DNA of 64,000 bases from AWTP1-13 sp963820375 (GCA_963820375.1 CAWFZX010000030.1:1-64000); one strand, 5' to 3'. Numbered from the stretch's first letter, positions 37,175-46,152 are shown. Numbers and translations are program-made. The notes: generated from the letters alone by a model not told the origin.

Positions 37175-37770
37175 GACACCTTCGCTACCCTGTTGCCCTC
37201 TGCACTCAGCGGAACGTAATTGGTGGCAATTCATCGCGAAACTGCCCGCCGGCGTACCGCCGGCGGGCAAGCAAAGGATGTCCACCTAGGTCCGGGGGGT
37301 CGGACCAAAGAGCCCGTGATGACGCGGGTCCCTTCAGTCGCTGCGGCGCATTCGCCGGCAAGCGTGGCCGGCTGCGGGCGAGGAACAGCCGGCCAAAAGC
37401 CTTGGCGCAGCCTAGACTGGCTGGTTTTGCATAGCCGCGCCGGTGCGTTGCCAACCCGGCGCGGCGGCCTCCATTGCCACCACGACCCAGGGCACCATGC
37501 GCCTGGGCTAGATTCTGCCCATCACATGGTAGGGAGCAATACGCTCATGTCGGACAAAGGGATCGCGGCCAAGCCGGGACAGGTTGCGCCAGGCAATCCG
37601 TTGGCCTCTACGTCGCACTCCTCCCGTGCTGCCGGCGCGCTCGCGAGGCGTGTGGAGCAGGCCGGAGATGCAAGCAAAGTTGACAACCGGTTGCGTGCAG
37701 CTGCTCTCGACCGAGCGCGGCAGAAGAGCATACCCCGATCCCGGCCGAGCGGGTTCAACTCCCGGTCCCC
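37175..37770. other. Intergenic region, no supported gene
   Basis: 596 nt between RTX and htpG. An ATG at 37547 begins a basic, serine-rich frame that runs on antisense into htpG; I read it as a shadow. No RNA gene found. Confidence 0.35.
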
Positions 37771-39675
37771 TCAGGAGTTTGCCGTCGCCTTGAGGAACGG
37801 AGAAAGCCCGCGCACCACAAATTTATTCATGCGCTTGGTAAAGGAGGCAGGATCGTCGGGAACGTCGCCATCGAGGATCAGCGCCTGGTCGAACAGCAGC
37901 TGGCAGAGGTCGGCCAAGTCATCGCTGGCGCTAAGTTTTGCGTCGGAAATGCCCTTGACCAGCGGATGGCTGACATTGATCTCGAGCACGGGCTTGCTGC
38001 CGACAGTATGCTTTTGCAGCGACAGCAGACGCTGCAACTCCCGATCGGGACCCTGACCGGCGGCCACAAGGCAAGCTGCGCTGTCAACCAGGCGATTTGA
38101 GGCACGCACTTGCGATATGCGATCTCCGAGCACACCCTTGATGGCAGCGATAGTAACTTCCGTATCGACAGCGGCCGGGGCAAGCGCGCCATCGGCATTC
38201 TTGGCGAGCGCGCTCTCGCCAAAGTCAACGTCGCCCTGGCTCAAGGACTGCAAGGGTTTGCCCGCAAAGGAGAGCGACGAAGCGGTCCAGAACGCATCGA
38301 TGGCGTCGGTGAGCAGCAACACTTCGATCTCTCTTGCTCGCGCTGCTTCCAACTTAGGATTCGACTTCAAGCGGTCGATGCTGTCGCCAACCAGGTAATA
38401 GATAGCTGACTGACCGGGCTGCATGGCCGCCACATAGTCCTGCAACGAGCGCAAGTTTGCGTCCTTGGTCGTGGCAAAGCGGGTCAACGACAAGAGCTGT
38501 TCGCGTCGCTCGGGGTCTTCATAGATGCCCTCCTTGAGCACAGCGCCGAAAGCTTCCCACAGCTTGGCAAAAGCCACCGCATCGTTGTTGGCCAGAGATG
38601 CAAGCTCTGTCAGGACGCGGCCGGAGACGGCCTTGCGGATTTGCGCTAGCTGCGCATTGTTCTGCAGCATTTCCCGGGAAATGTTGAGTGGCAGATCTTC
38701 GCTGTCGATCACACCGCGTACGAAGCGCAAGTAGGGCGGCAGCAGCTCGGCCTCGTCGGTGATATAGACACGGCGCACGTAAAGCTTGATGTGGCCCCTG
38801 CGCTCGGGTCCGAACAGGTCGAATGGCCGGCTGGACGGGGCAAACAACAACACCGCGTAGGAGAACCTGCCTTCGGCCTTGTAATGCAAGGTCAGGGCGG
38901 GTTCGTCGAACGCGCCCGCGAGCATCTGGTAAGCCTTCTTGTACTCCTCTGGCTTGATTTCAGATTTGGCGCGCTGCCAAAGGGCACTAGCCTCATTGAT
39001 TTGACGTGGCGCGCCATCGCCGGTGACCAGCTGTATGGGAAATAGAATGTGGTCGGAATAGGTGCGCACAATACGCTCAATCTCCTGCTTCTCGAGATAG
39101 CGCTTGGCATCCTCCTTCAGGTGCAGAACGACCTCTGTGCCACGCATGATTGCGGCAGCCCGCTCGGCGGGCGCCGGCGCAATATCGAAGCCGCCGCCGC
39201 CGGACGAGCGCCAAATCCAAGCATCGCGGGTCCCAGCACGCCGGCTGATGACCTCGATCCTGTCTGCCACCATGAAAGCAGAATAAAATCCCACCCCGAA
39301 CTGCCCGATCAGACTGGCTCCTTCCTTGGCTTCACGCAGCCGATCGATGAACGCCCGGGTCCCGGAACGCGCAATGGTTCCGAGATTGTCGATCAGTTCC
39401 TGGCGATCCATACCGATACCGGTATCTGCAATTGTCAAGCTGTTGGCGGCTGTGTCCGGTTTGATTTGAATCAGCAGCTGACCGGCGTCACCGAGAAGCT
39501 CCGGCCTGCTGATTGCCTCGTAGCGCAGTTTATCGCATGCATCCGATGCATTTGAGATCAACTCGCGAACAAAGATGTCGGTCTCCGAATAGACCGAGCG
39601 CACCATAAGCTGGAGGAGTTCGCTTACCTCGGCCTGGAAGGCGTAGCTCTGTGCAACGGGTTCAGTCCCACTCAT
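37771..39675 (-). CDS. htpG: Molecular chaperone HtpG (Hsp90)
   Basis: 634 aa, the normal length. The N-terminal GHKL ATPase domain has ELISNASDACDKLRYEA (with the ATP-coordinating Asn), TIADTGIGMDRQELIDNLGT (Asp and G1 box) and GQFGVGFYSAFMVAD (lid, G2). The middle domain carries YVRRVYITDEAELLPPYLRF and GVIDSEDLPLNISREMLQ with the catalytic-loop Arg. The C-terminal dimerisation domain ends without MEEVD, as in bacteria. It is a cytoplasmic ATP-dependent chaperone in stress folding. The gene stands alone; I saw no ROSE-type thermometer in its leader. Confidence 0.97.
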   Translation of the reverse strand: MSGTEPVAQSYAFQAEVSELLQLMVRSVYSETDIFVRELISNASDACDKLRYEAISRPELLGDAGQLLIQIKPDTAANSLTIADTGIGMDRQELIDNLGTIARSGTRAFIDRLREAKEGASLIGQFGVGFYSAFMVADRIEVISRRAGTRDAWIWRSSGGGGFDIAPAPAERAAAIMRGTEVVLHLKEDAKRYLEKQEIERIVRTYSDHILFPIQLVTGDGAPRQINEASALWQRAKSEIKPEEYKKAYQMLAGAFDEPALTLHYKAEGRFSYAVLLFAPSSRPFDLFGPERRGHIKLYVRRVYITDEAELLPPYLRFVRGVIDSEDLPLNISREMLQNNAQLAQIRKAVSGRVLTELASLANNDAVAFAKLWEAFGAVLKEGIYEDPERREQLLSLTRFATTKDANLRSLQDYVAAMQPGQSAIYYLVGDSIDRLKSNPKLEAARAREIEVLLLTDAIDAFWTASSLSFAGKPLQSLSQGDVDFGESALAKNADGALAPAAVDTEVTIAAIKGVLGDRISQVRASNRLVDSAACLVAAGQGPDRELQRLLSLQKHTVGSKPVLEINVSHPLVKGISDAKLSASDDLADLCQLLFDQALILDGDVPDDPASFTKRMNKFVVRGLSPFLKATANS

Positions 39676-40190
39676 GCCACTTCGTCCGCTCCTTTACGAT
39701 CAGGTTTGGCTTCACCGGTAGCATTGCGCGCGGCGCCAAAGACAATTCTCCCCAAGTGGGCCCGCCGATGTCTCCCTGCCGTCAGGCTCACATCAAGACC
39801 TCGGGCTGCCAATTGGGTAGCACCATCGGGTCATACCGTCATCGCCCGGAAATCCTTGGTGGTTCTGCTGCCAAAGCCTTGGCACTGATTTTGCAGCCTA
39901 GATTTTGCAGCTTAGTGCGGAACGCGCGGCGCCCTGCCTTTGCCAAACCCACTGTCTCGCGCTGGCAGACGGGCACTTTTTCGTGCCCCGCGGGGCGCTT
40001 CAGTCGTGCAGGAAGCCTGAGGTCTCCGACGTCGACGCGAACACGCGGACCAACCGAACCTCGCCACAGCCTTTCTCCTTGCGAAGCGACAACCAGCAAG
40101 CATGCGTTAGCGGGCAGTCGAACACGGGCTGCCCGGCGAAAGAGCTGGGAATCCCTCCCCGACCGTCAAGAGGGCCAAACCGAAAAATTT
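39676..40190. other. Intergenic region, no gene seen
   Basis: 515 nt between htpG and the end of the RNase HII gene. It holds a 14-bp tandem duplication at 39887-39914 and otherwise only unsupported frames. Confidence 0.35.
39887..39914 (+). repeat. 14-bp tandem duplication
   Basis: GATTTTGCAGCCTA is followed directly by GATTTTGCAGCTTA, one mismatch. It lies in AT-richer non-coding DNA between htpG and the RNase HII gene. Probably a replication-slippage scar. Confidence 0.7.
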
Positions 40191-41009
40191 TCATTCGGTC
40201 TGACTCCGGTTCGGCCATGGCGGAAGCGGTGGTAGCCGCAGGACCTCGCGAACCGGTGCAAACGAACGGCGGTGCACCACCGAGGCGCCAAGCAGCTTCA
40301 GCGCGGCCAAGTGCTCGCGAACCGGATAGCCCTTGTGCCTCGCAAAGCCATAACCGGGGTACTCCACGTCCAGCTTACGCATGACGGCGTCACGAGCGGT
40401 CTTGGCGAGGATCGAGGCGGCGGCAATCGTCATGCTCCTGGAGTCTCCCTTTATTATGGGATGCTGAGGCAGGTCGAGCGTCTTTAGGCGCCGCGCGTCG
40501 AGTAGGACGTGGTCGGGTGTTATGCAGAGGCCCTCGAGCGCGCGGCGCATGGCGAGCTGACCGGCCCAGTAGATGTTGATGGCATCAATCTCCTCGACTT
40601 CCGCAAAGCCAATGCACCACGCCGCGGCGGTATTCTTTATTTCAACGGCAAGCCGATCGCGGGAACACGCATCGAGCTTCTTTGAGTCATCAACACCCGG
40701 TATCCGCGATCCCGGTGTAAAGACGACGGCCGCCGCCGCCACCGGGCCCGCAAGCGGGCTCATGCCCGCTTCGTCGACACCGGCCACGCGCAGCACACCA
40801 GTTGCCCATAGCGCACTCTCATATCGCAGCAGCTTACGCAGCCGCTGTCCCTCCGAGCGATTTTCGAAACGTCGCCGTGCCACAGCGTCCAGGATTGACC
40901 TGGCGCCTAGGCGTTGATCGGCCTTTAGTGCGGCCTCCGTCGCAGCATCCAGCGAACGACCTTCGACCAGGTAGCGGCGGCGAGCGCGAGAAAGTGCGAT
41001 GCGTGTCAC
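40191..41009 (-). CDS. rnhB: Ribonuclease HII (atypical GMS motif)
   Basis: 272 aa. The RNase HII fold is clear: VAGVDEAG (D79, E80), DDSKKLDACSR, the third acidic residue D171 in VLLDARRL, and the block IIKGDSRSMTIAAASILAKTARD with D207. It would cut RNA/DNA hybrids and single ribonucleotides in DNA. Two features are unusual. The junction-recognising G-R-G after DEA is G82-M83-S84, and there is a 75-residue basic helical N-terminal extension (as in some Firmicutes RNase HII). It may represent a divergent paralogue rather than the housekeeping copy. ATG at 41009; divergent from selA. Confidence 0.87.
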   Translation of the reverse strand: MTRIALSRARRRYLVEGRSLDAATEAALKADQRLGARSILDAVARRRFENRSEGQRLRKLLRYESALWATGVLRVAGVDEAGMSPLAGPVAAAAVVFTPGSRIPGVDDSKKLDACSRDRLAVEIKNTAAAWCIGFAEVEEIDAINIYWAGQLAMRRALEGLCITPDHVLLDARRLKTLDLPQHPIIKGDSRSMTIAAASILAKTARDAVMRKLDVEYPGYGFARHKGYPVREHLAALKLLGASVVHRRSFAPVREVLRLPPLPPWPNRSQTE

Positions 41010-41779
41010 GGTGGCAATCTAGTTCAAACCGAGCGCCGCGCAATCCGGCGCAGCAACGCGCCCAGTGGCACGATCGCATATGCAGTTGCCGCGAATGGAA
41101 TGTCTGCAACGCCCAAGATTGGCCGGATTGCGGCTCAGGGCGGGGAACGCGCAGTGGTGCGGCTATTTGGTTCCATGGAGTACCTTTAGGCAGCGCTCCC
41201 GCCTCGGTCTGGCCGACTATGACCTGCGCCTCGGATCGCTGGGATAATCGCCGCAGCGCGCCAGGATGGGCAGGCCAGCAACAGACCGCCGCAGGTTTAA
41301 CGGATCCGTCAGCAGGTGGCGTCGCCATTCCGTGTCGCCGGCTGAACGTCGACGTCAGAGCCATTGCTCGCCCAATCGTGGCGTCGATTCGCAAAACCTG
41401 CGTTATGGTCGGTGGTCTCGGCGACAGCGTCTGCCGCATTGCCGGCGCACGATCTCGCCGCGATCCGAGCGCCCCAGCAAAGCCTGGCGTGATCGGTCAC
41501 AGGCAAGGGCGTGCTGGTCGTCAGTCGTAAACTTGGATCATGGAAGAACGTGGGGCCACCCTGGACCGGCCTGGCCGAACGGCAACAACCCGCACATCAG
41601 TGTCAGCCATCGCCAACTGGAGCTTCCCTGTTTATGCTGCGATCCTAGTGCAAGCATGATCGGCGCCCAAACGCGCGTTTTTCTGAGCGACGGCCGGAGC
41701 TGGCGGCACCACCGCAACAGCTGCGCAAGGTAGTCCGCAAGGACGCGATTGAGCGGCTATTAAGTCGGGACAGCCCCTG
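41010..41779. other. Divergent region between rnhB and selA, no gene seen
   Basis: 770 nt. I looked here for a tRNA-Sec gene (8-bp acceptor arm, TCA anticodon, long variable arm, GGTTCGA loop) and found none. Frames on both strands lack motifs. It should contain the selA promoter. Confidence 0.4.
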
Positions 41780-43210
41780 ATGAATGCCCGCCCCATAAGA
41801 CTGCCCTCGGTCGACACGGTGCTGCGCACCCCGACGGGGACCTTGATGGTGTGCCGTTTTGGGCATACCGCAGCCGTCGCTGCGATCCGCAGCACCCTTG
41901 CCGCCACCCGCGCAGCAACACAAAGCGGGGCGCACCCGGCAGCCGAGGCGGCACCGATCGCGGCCCAGGCTCTGCACGCTCTGGAACAGGGCGAAACATC
42001 GAGCCTGCGTCGCGTCTTTAACCTTACCGGCACGGTACTGCATACCAATCTTGGCCGGGCGGTGCTGCCGGAGAGCGCTATCACGGCCGCGGCCAATGCC
42101 ATGCGCTCGCCAGTCGCACTCGAGTTCGACGTGAATGGGGCGCGGCGCGGTGAGCGCGATGATCATGTACGCGACCTAATCCGCGACCTCACGGGTGCCG
42201 AAGATGTCAGTATCGTCAATAACAATGCCGGGGCGGTACTGCTGGTCGTCAACACATTCGCTGCCGGCAAGGAGGTAGTCGTCTCGCGTGGAGAGTTGAT
42301 CGAAATCGGCGGTGCCTTCCGGTTGCCTGACATCATGGCTAGGGCCGGGGCCCGTTTGGTCGAGGTCGGCACGACCAATCGGACCCATCTCAAGGACTAT
42401 TCGGAAGCAATCGGTGAGAATACAGGGCTCATCCTGAAGGCGCACACCTCCAACTACCTCATTCAGGGCTTCACGGCCTCGGTGCCGGCGACGCAACTGG
42501 CAAGGCTGGCTCGCTCGCACAAGGTGCCATTCGTGCACGACCTAGGCTCTGGCGCACTCATCGATCTAGCGCGCTACGGCCTGAAATCTGAGCCGACCGT
42601 AAGGGGTTCACTCGCCGAGGGCGCCGAACTCGTCACCTTCTCGGGTGACAAGCTCATGGGCGGACCGCAAGCCGGCATCGTTGCCGGTAGCAAAGAGCTC
42701 ATCGCACGGCTGGCAAGCAACCCATTGAAGCGAGCGTTGCGTCTCGACAAGATTCGCCTAGCGGTGCTCGAATCGGTTCTCAAGCTCTATCGCGATCCAG
42801 AGCGATTGCCGCAAAGTCTACCAACGCTGCGCTATTTCGTGAGATCGCGCAGCGAGATTTCTGAAATCGCGACCAGACTGCGCGATCCGATTGCCGGGGC
42901 GACGGGCGAGGGTTATGTGGTGGCGGTCACTGACTGCATGAGCGAAATCGGTTCGGGGGCCCTGCCCTTGGAAACCTTGCCGAGCGCCGGCATCGTCATC
43001 GCGCCAGCTGGCCGCCGGAGGGCGGGCAGCAGACTTGAGGCGCTGGCAGGCGCGTTTCGCAGATTGCCCATACCGGTGATCGGCTACATCAGGCATAACG
43101 CGCTTATGTTCGATCTGCGCTGTCTCGATGATGAGGCAGACTTCGTCGCGCAGCTTACCGAGCTGAGCAGGCATCTGTCCGTGCTAGAGGCGCACGACGC
43201 TTCGGTATAG
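41780..43210 (+). CDS. selA: L-seryl-tRNA(Sec) selenium transferase
   Basis: 476 aa, normal length. It converts seryl-tRNA(Sec) to selenocysteyl-tRNA(Sec) with selenophosphate and PLP in the cytoplasm. It starts with LPSVDTVLR and has the family landmarks RRVFNLTGTVLHTNLGRAVL, EFDVNGARRGERDDH, NNNAGAVLLVVNT, SRGELIEIGGAFRLPDIM, VGTTNRTHLKDY and the PLP-lysine K291 in TFSGDKLMGGPQAG. All are intact. selB, which usually follows, is not here, nor are selC or selD. Its likely client gene, a UGA-containing UGSC protein, lies 0.8 kb downstream on the opposite strand. A strong hairpin at 43215 ends the transcript. Confidence 0.96.
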   Translation: MNARPIRLPSVDTVLRTPTGTLMVCRFGHTAAVAAIRSTLAATRAATQSGAHPAAEAAPIAAQALHALEQGETSSLRRVFNLTGTVLHTNLGRAVLPESAITAAANAMRSPVALEFDVNGARRGERDDHVRDLIRDLTGAEDVSIVNNNAGAVLLVVNTFAAGKEVVVSRGELIEIGGAFRLPDIMARAGARLVEVGTTNRTHLKDYSEAIGENTGLILKAHTSNYLIQGFTASVPATQLARLARSHKVPFVHDLGSGALIDLARYGLKSEPTVRGSLAEGAELVTFSGDKLMGGPQAGIVAGSKELIARLASNPLKRALRLDKIRLAVLESVLKLYRDPERLPQSLPTLRYFVRSRSEISEIATRLRDPIAGATGEGYVVAVTDCMSEIGSGALPLETLPSAGIVIAPAGRRRAGSRLEALAGAFRRLPIPVIGYIRHNALMFDLRCLDDEADFVAQLTELSRHLSVLEAHDASV

Positions 43211-43214
43211 TGCC

Positions 43215-43242
43215 CGCTCCTGCCAGCGGCTCGGCAGGAGCG
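43215..43242 (+). terminator. Terminator-like hairpin after selA
   Basis: CGCTCCTGCC (43215-43224) and GGCAGGAGCG (43233-43242) form a perfect 10-bp stem with an 8-nt loop, starting 5 nt after the selA stop. There is no T-run, so it may be a Rho-assisted or bidirectional 3' end shared with the convergent PRC-barrel gene. Confidence 0.6.
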
Positions 43243-43319
43243 CCACGACGATCGCAGTCGGCTGCTAACACGTTGGGCCGAACCGCCGCTCGAGCACCAG
43301 GTCGCAAATTACAATGAGC

Positions 43320-43715
43320 CTACTTGCGCGTGTACTCGAAAGGCGGCATTGCGCGTATCTGCTCCTTAGTAGCGCCGGGCAGCAATATCCTGTCATTCTT
43401 CATTTGGAACTGGCCCGCAGGAATGGCTACATCATGCGCGCCGATACCGAGGAACCCTCCCGCACTGACGATCCCGTACGAGCTGGCGCGATTTCGCCCG
43501 ATGATGAAGTCCTCAATCTTGCCGATCTTTTCGTCCTTGTCGTTGTAGACATCCTGCCCAAGCAGCTGTCGCTTCACGCTCCAGCCATTGATGATGTCAT
43601 CGCGTTCGATGACGGTCACGCCGAGCCGTGTCTCACCGGCCGTTTGCGCGCGCGCGTCCATCGCCACGGGCGCCAAAAGCAATGCCACCAATCCGGCGTA
43701 CAACACCTGCCGCAT
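43320..43715 (-). CDS. Secreted PRC-barrel domain protein
   Basis: 131 aa from the ATG at 43715, set by an AGGAGG site 5 nt upstream. A signal peptide (VLYAGLVALLLAPVAMDARA-Q) is followed by a PRC-barrel: KRQLLGQDVYNDKDEKIGKI, EDFIIGRNRASSYGIVSAGG, FLGIGAHDVAIPAGQF. The last residues (ILLPGATKEQIRAMPPFEY) are typical of periplasmic PRC-barrel proteins of Rhizobiales. It is a probable ligand- or RNA/protein-binding envelope protein. It lies between selA and the selenoprotein operon with no evident functional link. Confidence 0.85.
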   Translation of the reverse strand: MRQVLYAGLVALLLAPVAMDARAQTAGETRLGVTVIERDDIINGWSVKRQLLGQDVYNDKDEKIGKIEDFIIGRNRASSYGIVSAGGFLGIGAHDVAIPAGQFQMKNDRILLPGATKEQIRAMPPFEYTRK

Positions 43716-44027
43716 TCTGACCTCCTGCTCGTTTTCGTGGGGACCGCGTTGCATACGCGGTAACGGCAGACTAGGACTCAGGTGGCGGCGGACAAATCAG
43801 CAGGAACCCTGAAAAACGAGCAAACGACCGCTGTATTTTCACGATTCTCAATCGAGGTCGAAACGACCGCCTTCAGGACCACTTTCAAATTCCGACGAAC
43901 GGCTCTGCTCAAGCATCGTCAATCACAAGATCGGGGGCGACGAACGCGTGACGCGAGGGCGCGCATGCCACCCACGCTTGCGCCGAGGCGTCACTTAGTT
44001 GCCCGTCCGGGCGAGAGCGAAAATCTA
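43716..44027. other. Intergenic region, no gene seen
   Basis: 312 nt between the start of the PRC-barrel gene and the end of the selenoprotein gene, both on the minus strand. Nothing recognisable; it should carry the PRC-barrel promoter. Confidence 0.35.
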
Positions 44028-44549
44028 TCAACGCAGCAAGAGTCTGCGGACCTGGGTAATGGTCGCACGGGCGTACTCGGCCAACTGCTCGTCACCAGCA
44101 CTGCTGATGGGGTGTCCTATAGTGGCAAATTTGTAGTCGGGAACACCGAGCACGCGGCACATCAGCTCAGCTGCGCTGACGAAACGCGTCGTCATGACGC
44201 CGACGGCTGGGATACCTTGCCGTTCCGATACTACCGCGTCATGCAAACTGCACGACGAACAGCTGCCTCAATCGCCGACGCCGGCGACGACGGCGTGCCA
44301 TTGCTTGAGCTCGTCGACAATGTAGGCGTCAGCCGGCGCGCTATAGTTCGACTTGGTGCGCCATACGACCTCGGCGATGCCGAACTCCTGGCGCAGCAGG
44401 CGATCGAGGTGGGTGAAGTAACCGCTCGTGCCTTCCTTGCCATTGGAGATGAAGCCGATCGTCTTGCCTTCGAGCGAGCCTAGGCGCTCCGCCAGCTTAC
44501 TCTCTGCAGGCTTGCTCTCATGCGTGGGATCGAGCACGCGCAATTTCAT
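44028..44549 (-). CDS. UGSC-family selenoprotein with in-frame UGA (Sec94)
   Basis: 173 residues counting selenocysteine. Reading from the ATG at 44549 (GAGGACAGCTC upstream), the frame meets TGA at 44270-44268 and continues without change to a stop at 44028. The junction reads GVGD-Sec-GSCSSCSLHDAVV, exactly the U-G-S-C motif that names this family, with C97 and C100 forming Sec-x-x-Cys and Cys-x-x-Cys pairs. The first half has RLGSLEGKTIGFISNGKEGT; the second has QGIPAVGVMTTRFVSAAELM and KFATIGHPISSA. A SECIS-like hairpin follows the UGA. Function is not established; the Sec/Cys cluster suggests redox chemistry. It is the second gene of an operon, 55 nt after a CxxC partner, and near selA. 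If UGA were a stop, only 93 residues would be made. Confidence 0.9.
44237..44257 (-). promoter_or_regulatory. Bacterial SECIS-like hairpin in the coding sequence
   Basis: On the minus strand CGTCGTGCA (44257-44249) pairs with TGCATGACG (44245-44237), 9 bp with one G-U pair, closing a GUU loop. It starts 10 nt after the UGA and its loop begins at +20. From memory, published bacterial SECIS rules ask for a 4-16 bp stem, a 3-14 nt loop with a G among its first two bases, and 16-37 nt between UGA and loop. All are met. It would bind SelB to recode the UGA. Confidence 0.75.
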
Positions 44550-44604
44550 GAGCTGTCCTCGCTTCTCTGTGTTCCGCACCTTGTAGCATGCTGCTGACAT
44601 TGCG

Positions 44605-45678
44605 TTAACTTCCAAGTGGTTCGCAATCTACGCAGGCGCCGATGGCCGCGGTGACGGCCTTGGTTTTGCTGCCCATCCAAGGTGGGATGATAGCGCCGAA
44701 ACCGCCCGCCGGACCGCCTGCCGCGACCACGAGCAGGTGTTCGGGGGAGTCGAGTGCGGGGTGGATCCGGCTGGCTCGGTCGCGTACGACGGCGCTCTTG
44801 CCGACGTTGGCCCACTCCCCCCGGCGCACCCGCGCCCGCTCGAACAAGAATTCGGCGACGTCCTGCTTGCTCCAGCCCGCGGCCTGGATATGCTCGCGCA
44901 ACTGTTTGGGGATGACGATGGCATAGTTGCCTCCGTAGATCGAGTAGTGCAACTGGTTGGCACGCATCTCTGCGGCAAACGTCTCCAGGATCTCTTTGGG
45001 GTCATTGCTCCACTCATTCATGACCTGGCGTGGTGCCATGGCCGCCATTACGGTGACGGCCGAGGCGCCTGCTGGCATTCCGCGCAGCACAGAAAGGGGT
45101 TGCCAGGTCGTGTCTTCCTCGTCCTCGGCCAGGCAATAGGAGAATTTGCCAGGGTGGCCGAGGGTTGAGCGGTCGATCCCACCCGGGCGCACATCCAAGA
45201 TATTGATGAGGGCAAGGCGGACGGCGCGGCCGATCACCGAAGTGGCACGATCGCTGTTGCCTAGCGCGTTGAAGGTGGGATTGGCGCCAATCTCATGCCG
45301 GATCGGCCCGTTGATAATGACGAGCACGGCGCAGCCACCGGTGCTGGAGGTGACGCCATGCAGCAGGAACTCATCCTTCAGCATGGCCTGCCAGGCGGTT
45401 GCAACGACCGGAAAATGCATCGGCAGGCAGCCAGCCATGACGGCGTTGATGGCAAGCTTCTCGGCGGTGATGGCCTGCTCGCGTACCGGCTCCACCCCGA
45501 GCAGGTGATCCGGTGTCATGCCGACCCACGCCAAGCATGCCTCGACCGCTGCTTCGGTCGGTGGCACCACTGGCAAGCCATCGGTCCAACCACTACTGTG
45601 ATAGAGTTCCTGCGCCGCCGCAAAATCCGCAACGTCGTAGACCTTCGATGTCAGGGGAGGCTTGTTCGCTAGTTGCAT
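44605..45678 (-). CDS. Conserved partner protein of the UGSC selenoprotein, C-terminal CxxC
   Basis: 357 aa from the ATG at 45678, fixed by a GGAGG site. I do not know a functional name. It is a cytoplasmic protein without signal or membrane helices. Conserved-looking stretches are YHSSGWTDGLPVVPPTEAAV, INAVMAGCLPMHFPVV, TSSTGGCAVLVIINGPIRHE and GGNYAIVIPKQLREHI, and it ends in IGACVDCEPLGS with C349-x-x-C352. Residues 1-60 resemble the glycine- and proline-rich heads seen in fused or paired UGSC proteins. It is the first gene of the operon and ends 55 nt before the selenoprotein start, so the two probably form a complex or consecutive redox steps. Confidence 0.75.
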   Translation of the reverse strand: MQLANKPPLTSKVYDVADFAAAQELYHSSGWTDGLPVVPPTEAAVEACLAWVGMTPDHLLGVEPVREQAITAEKLAINAVMAGCLPMHFPVVATAWQAMLKDEFLLHGVTSSTGGCAVLVIINGPIRHEIGANPTFNALGNSDRATSVIGRAVRLALINILDVRPGGIDRSTLGHPGKFSYCLAEDEEDTTWQPLSVLRGMPAGASAVTVMAAMAPRQVMNEWSNDPKEILETFAAEMRANQLHYSIYGGNYAIVIPKQLREHIQAAGWSKQDVAEFLFERARVRRGEWANVGKSAVVRDRASRIHPALDSPEHLLVVAAGGPAGGFGAIIPPWMGSKTKAVTAAIGACVDCEPLGS

Positions 45679-46152
45679 TTGGCCTCCGAAGCTGGGCAAT
45701 CCACGGCTGGGTAGATTGGCTCCGCTCTGACCTACGTGTCAAATTTGAAGGGTCCGCCATCGGCTGCAGCAAGCTGCCGAGGCACGTCGGCAGTCAAATG
45801 GTCCACAGGCGGAGGCACGCAACCGCTTCGCCTGCATGGCCTTAGCCCAGACATCGGAACCTCAAGGGCATGTCGTCATGCTGGCCCTTCACACAACCGT
45901 CGCTCAAACCCGCTACTGCTCGTGGCCGGGAGCGACGTCGGTTTGGACCTACCAGTCCAACCCGTTGAGTGCGGGCCCGCGCCGCTCCCTCCACTTTGCC
46001 GCCGCGCACCTACTCTCTAATATCCGGCAATTCGGCACTGTTGTGCCGACATTAAGCAACGAGTGATCCTTTGGCGATCTTGCCGCCTCCGACATTGAGG
46101 GCAGCATAGCTGCCTGCAGCACGGGCAGGGGCAGTTAAGGGTAGGCAGCGAC
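45679..46152. other. Divergent promoter region of the selenoprotein operon
   Basis: 474 nt between the UGSC-operon start and the DUF1906 gene. It includes a candidate sigma-70-like promoter at 45713-45742. No gene seen. Confidence 0.35.
45713..45742 (-). promoter_or_regulatory. Candidate promoter of the UGSC operon
   Basis: Minus strand: TTGACA (45742-45737), 18-nt spacer, CAATCT (45718-45713), about 35 nt before the ATG of the partner gene. The -35 is a perfect consensus; the -10 is poor. Confidence 0.35.

Noticed and set aside
37680..37775. A tRNA-like T arm (CGGGTTCAACTCCCG) near 37748, considered as a tRNA-Sec gene
   Set aside because: No complementary acceptor arm, no D arm and no TCA anticodon stem at the right distance upstream.
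37220..38056. Plus-strand open frame of 278 codons overlapping the htpG end
   Set aside because: It runs antisense through conserved htpG sequence, has no motif, and its composition is that of a shadow frame.
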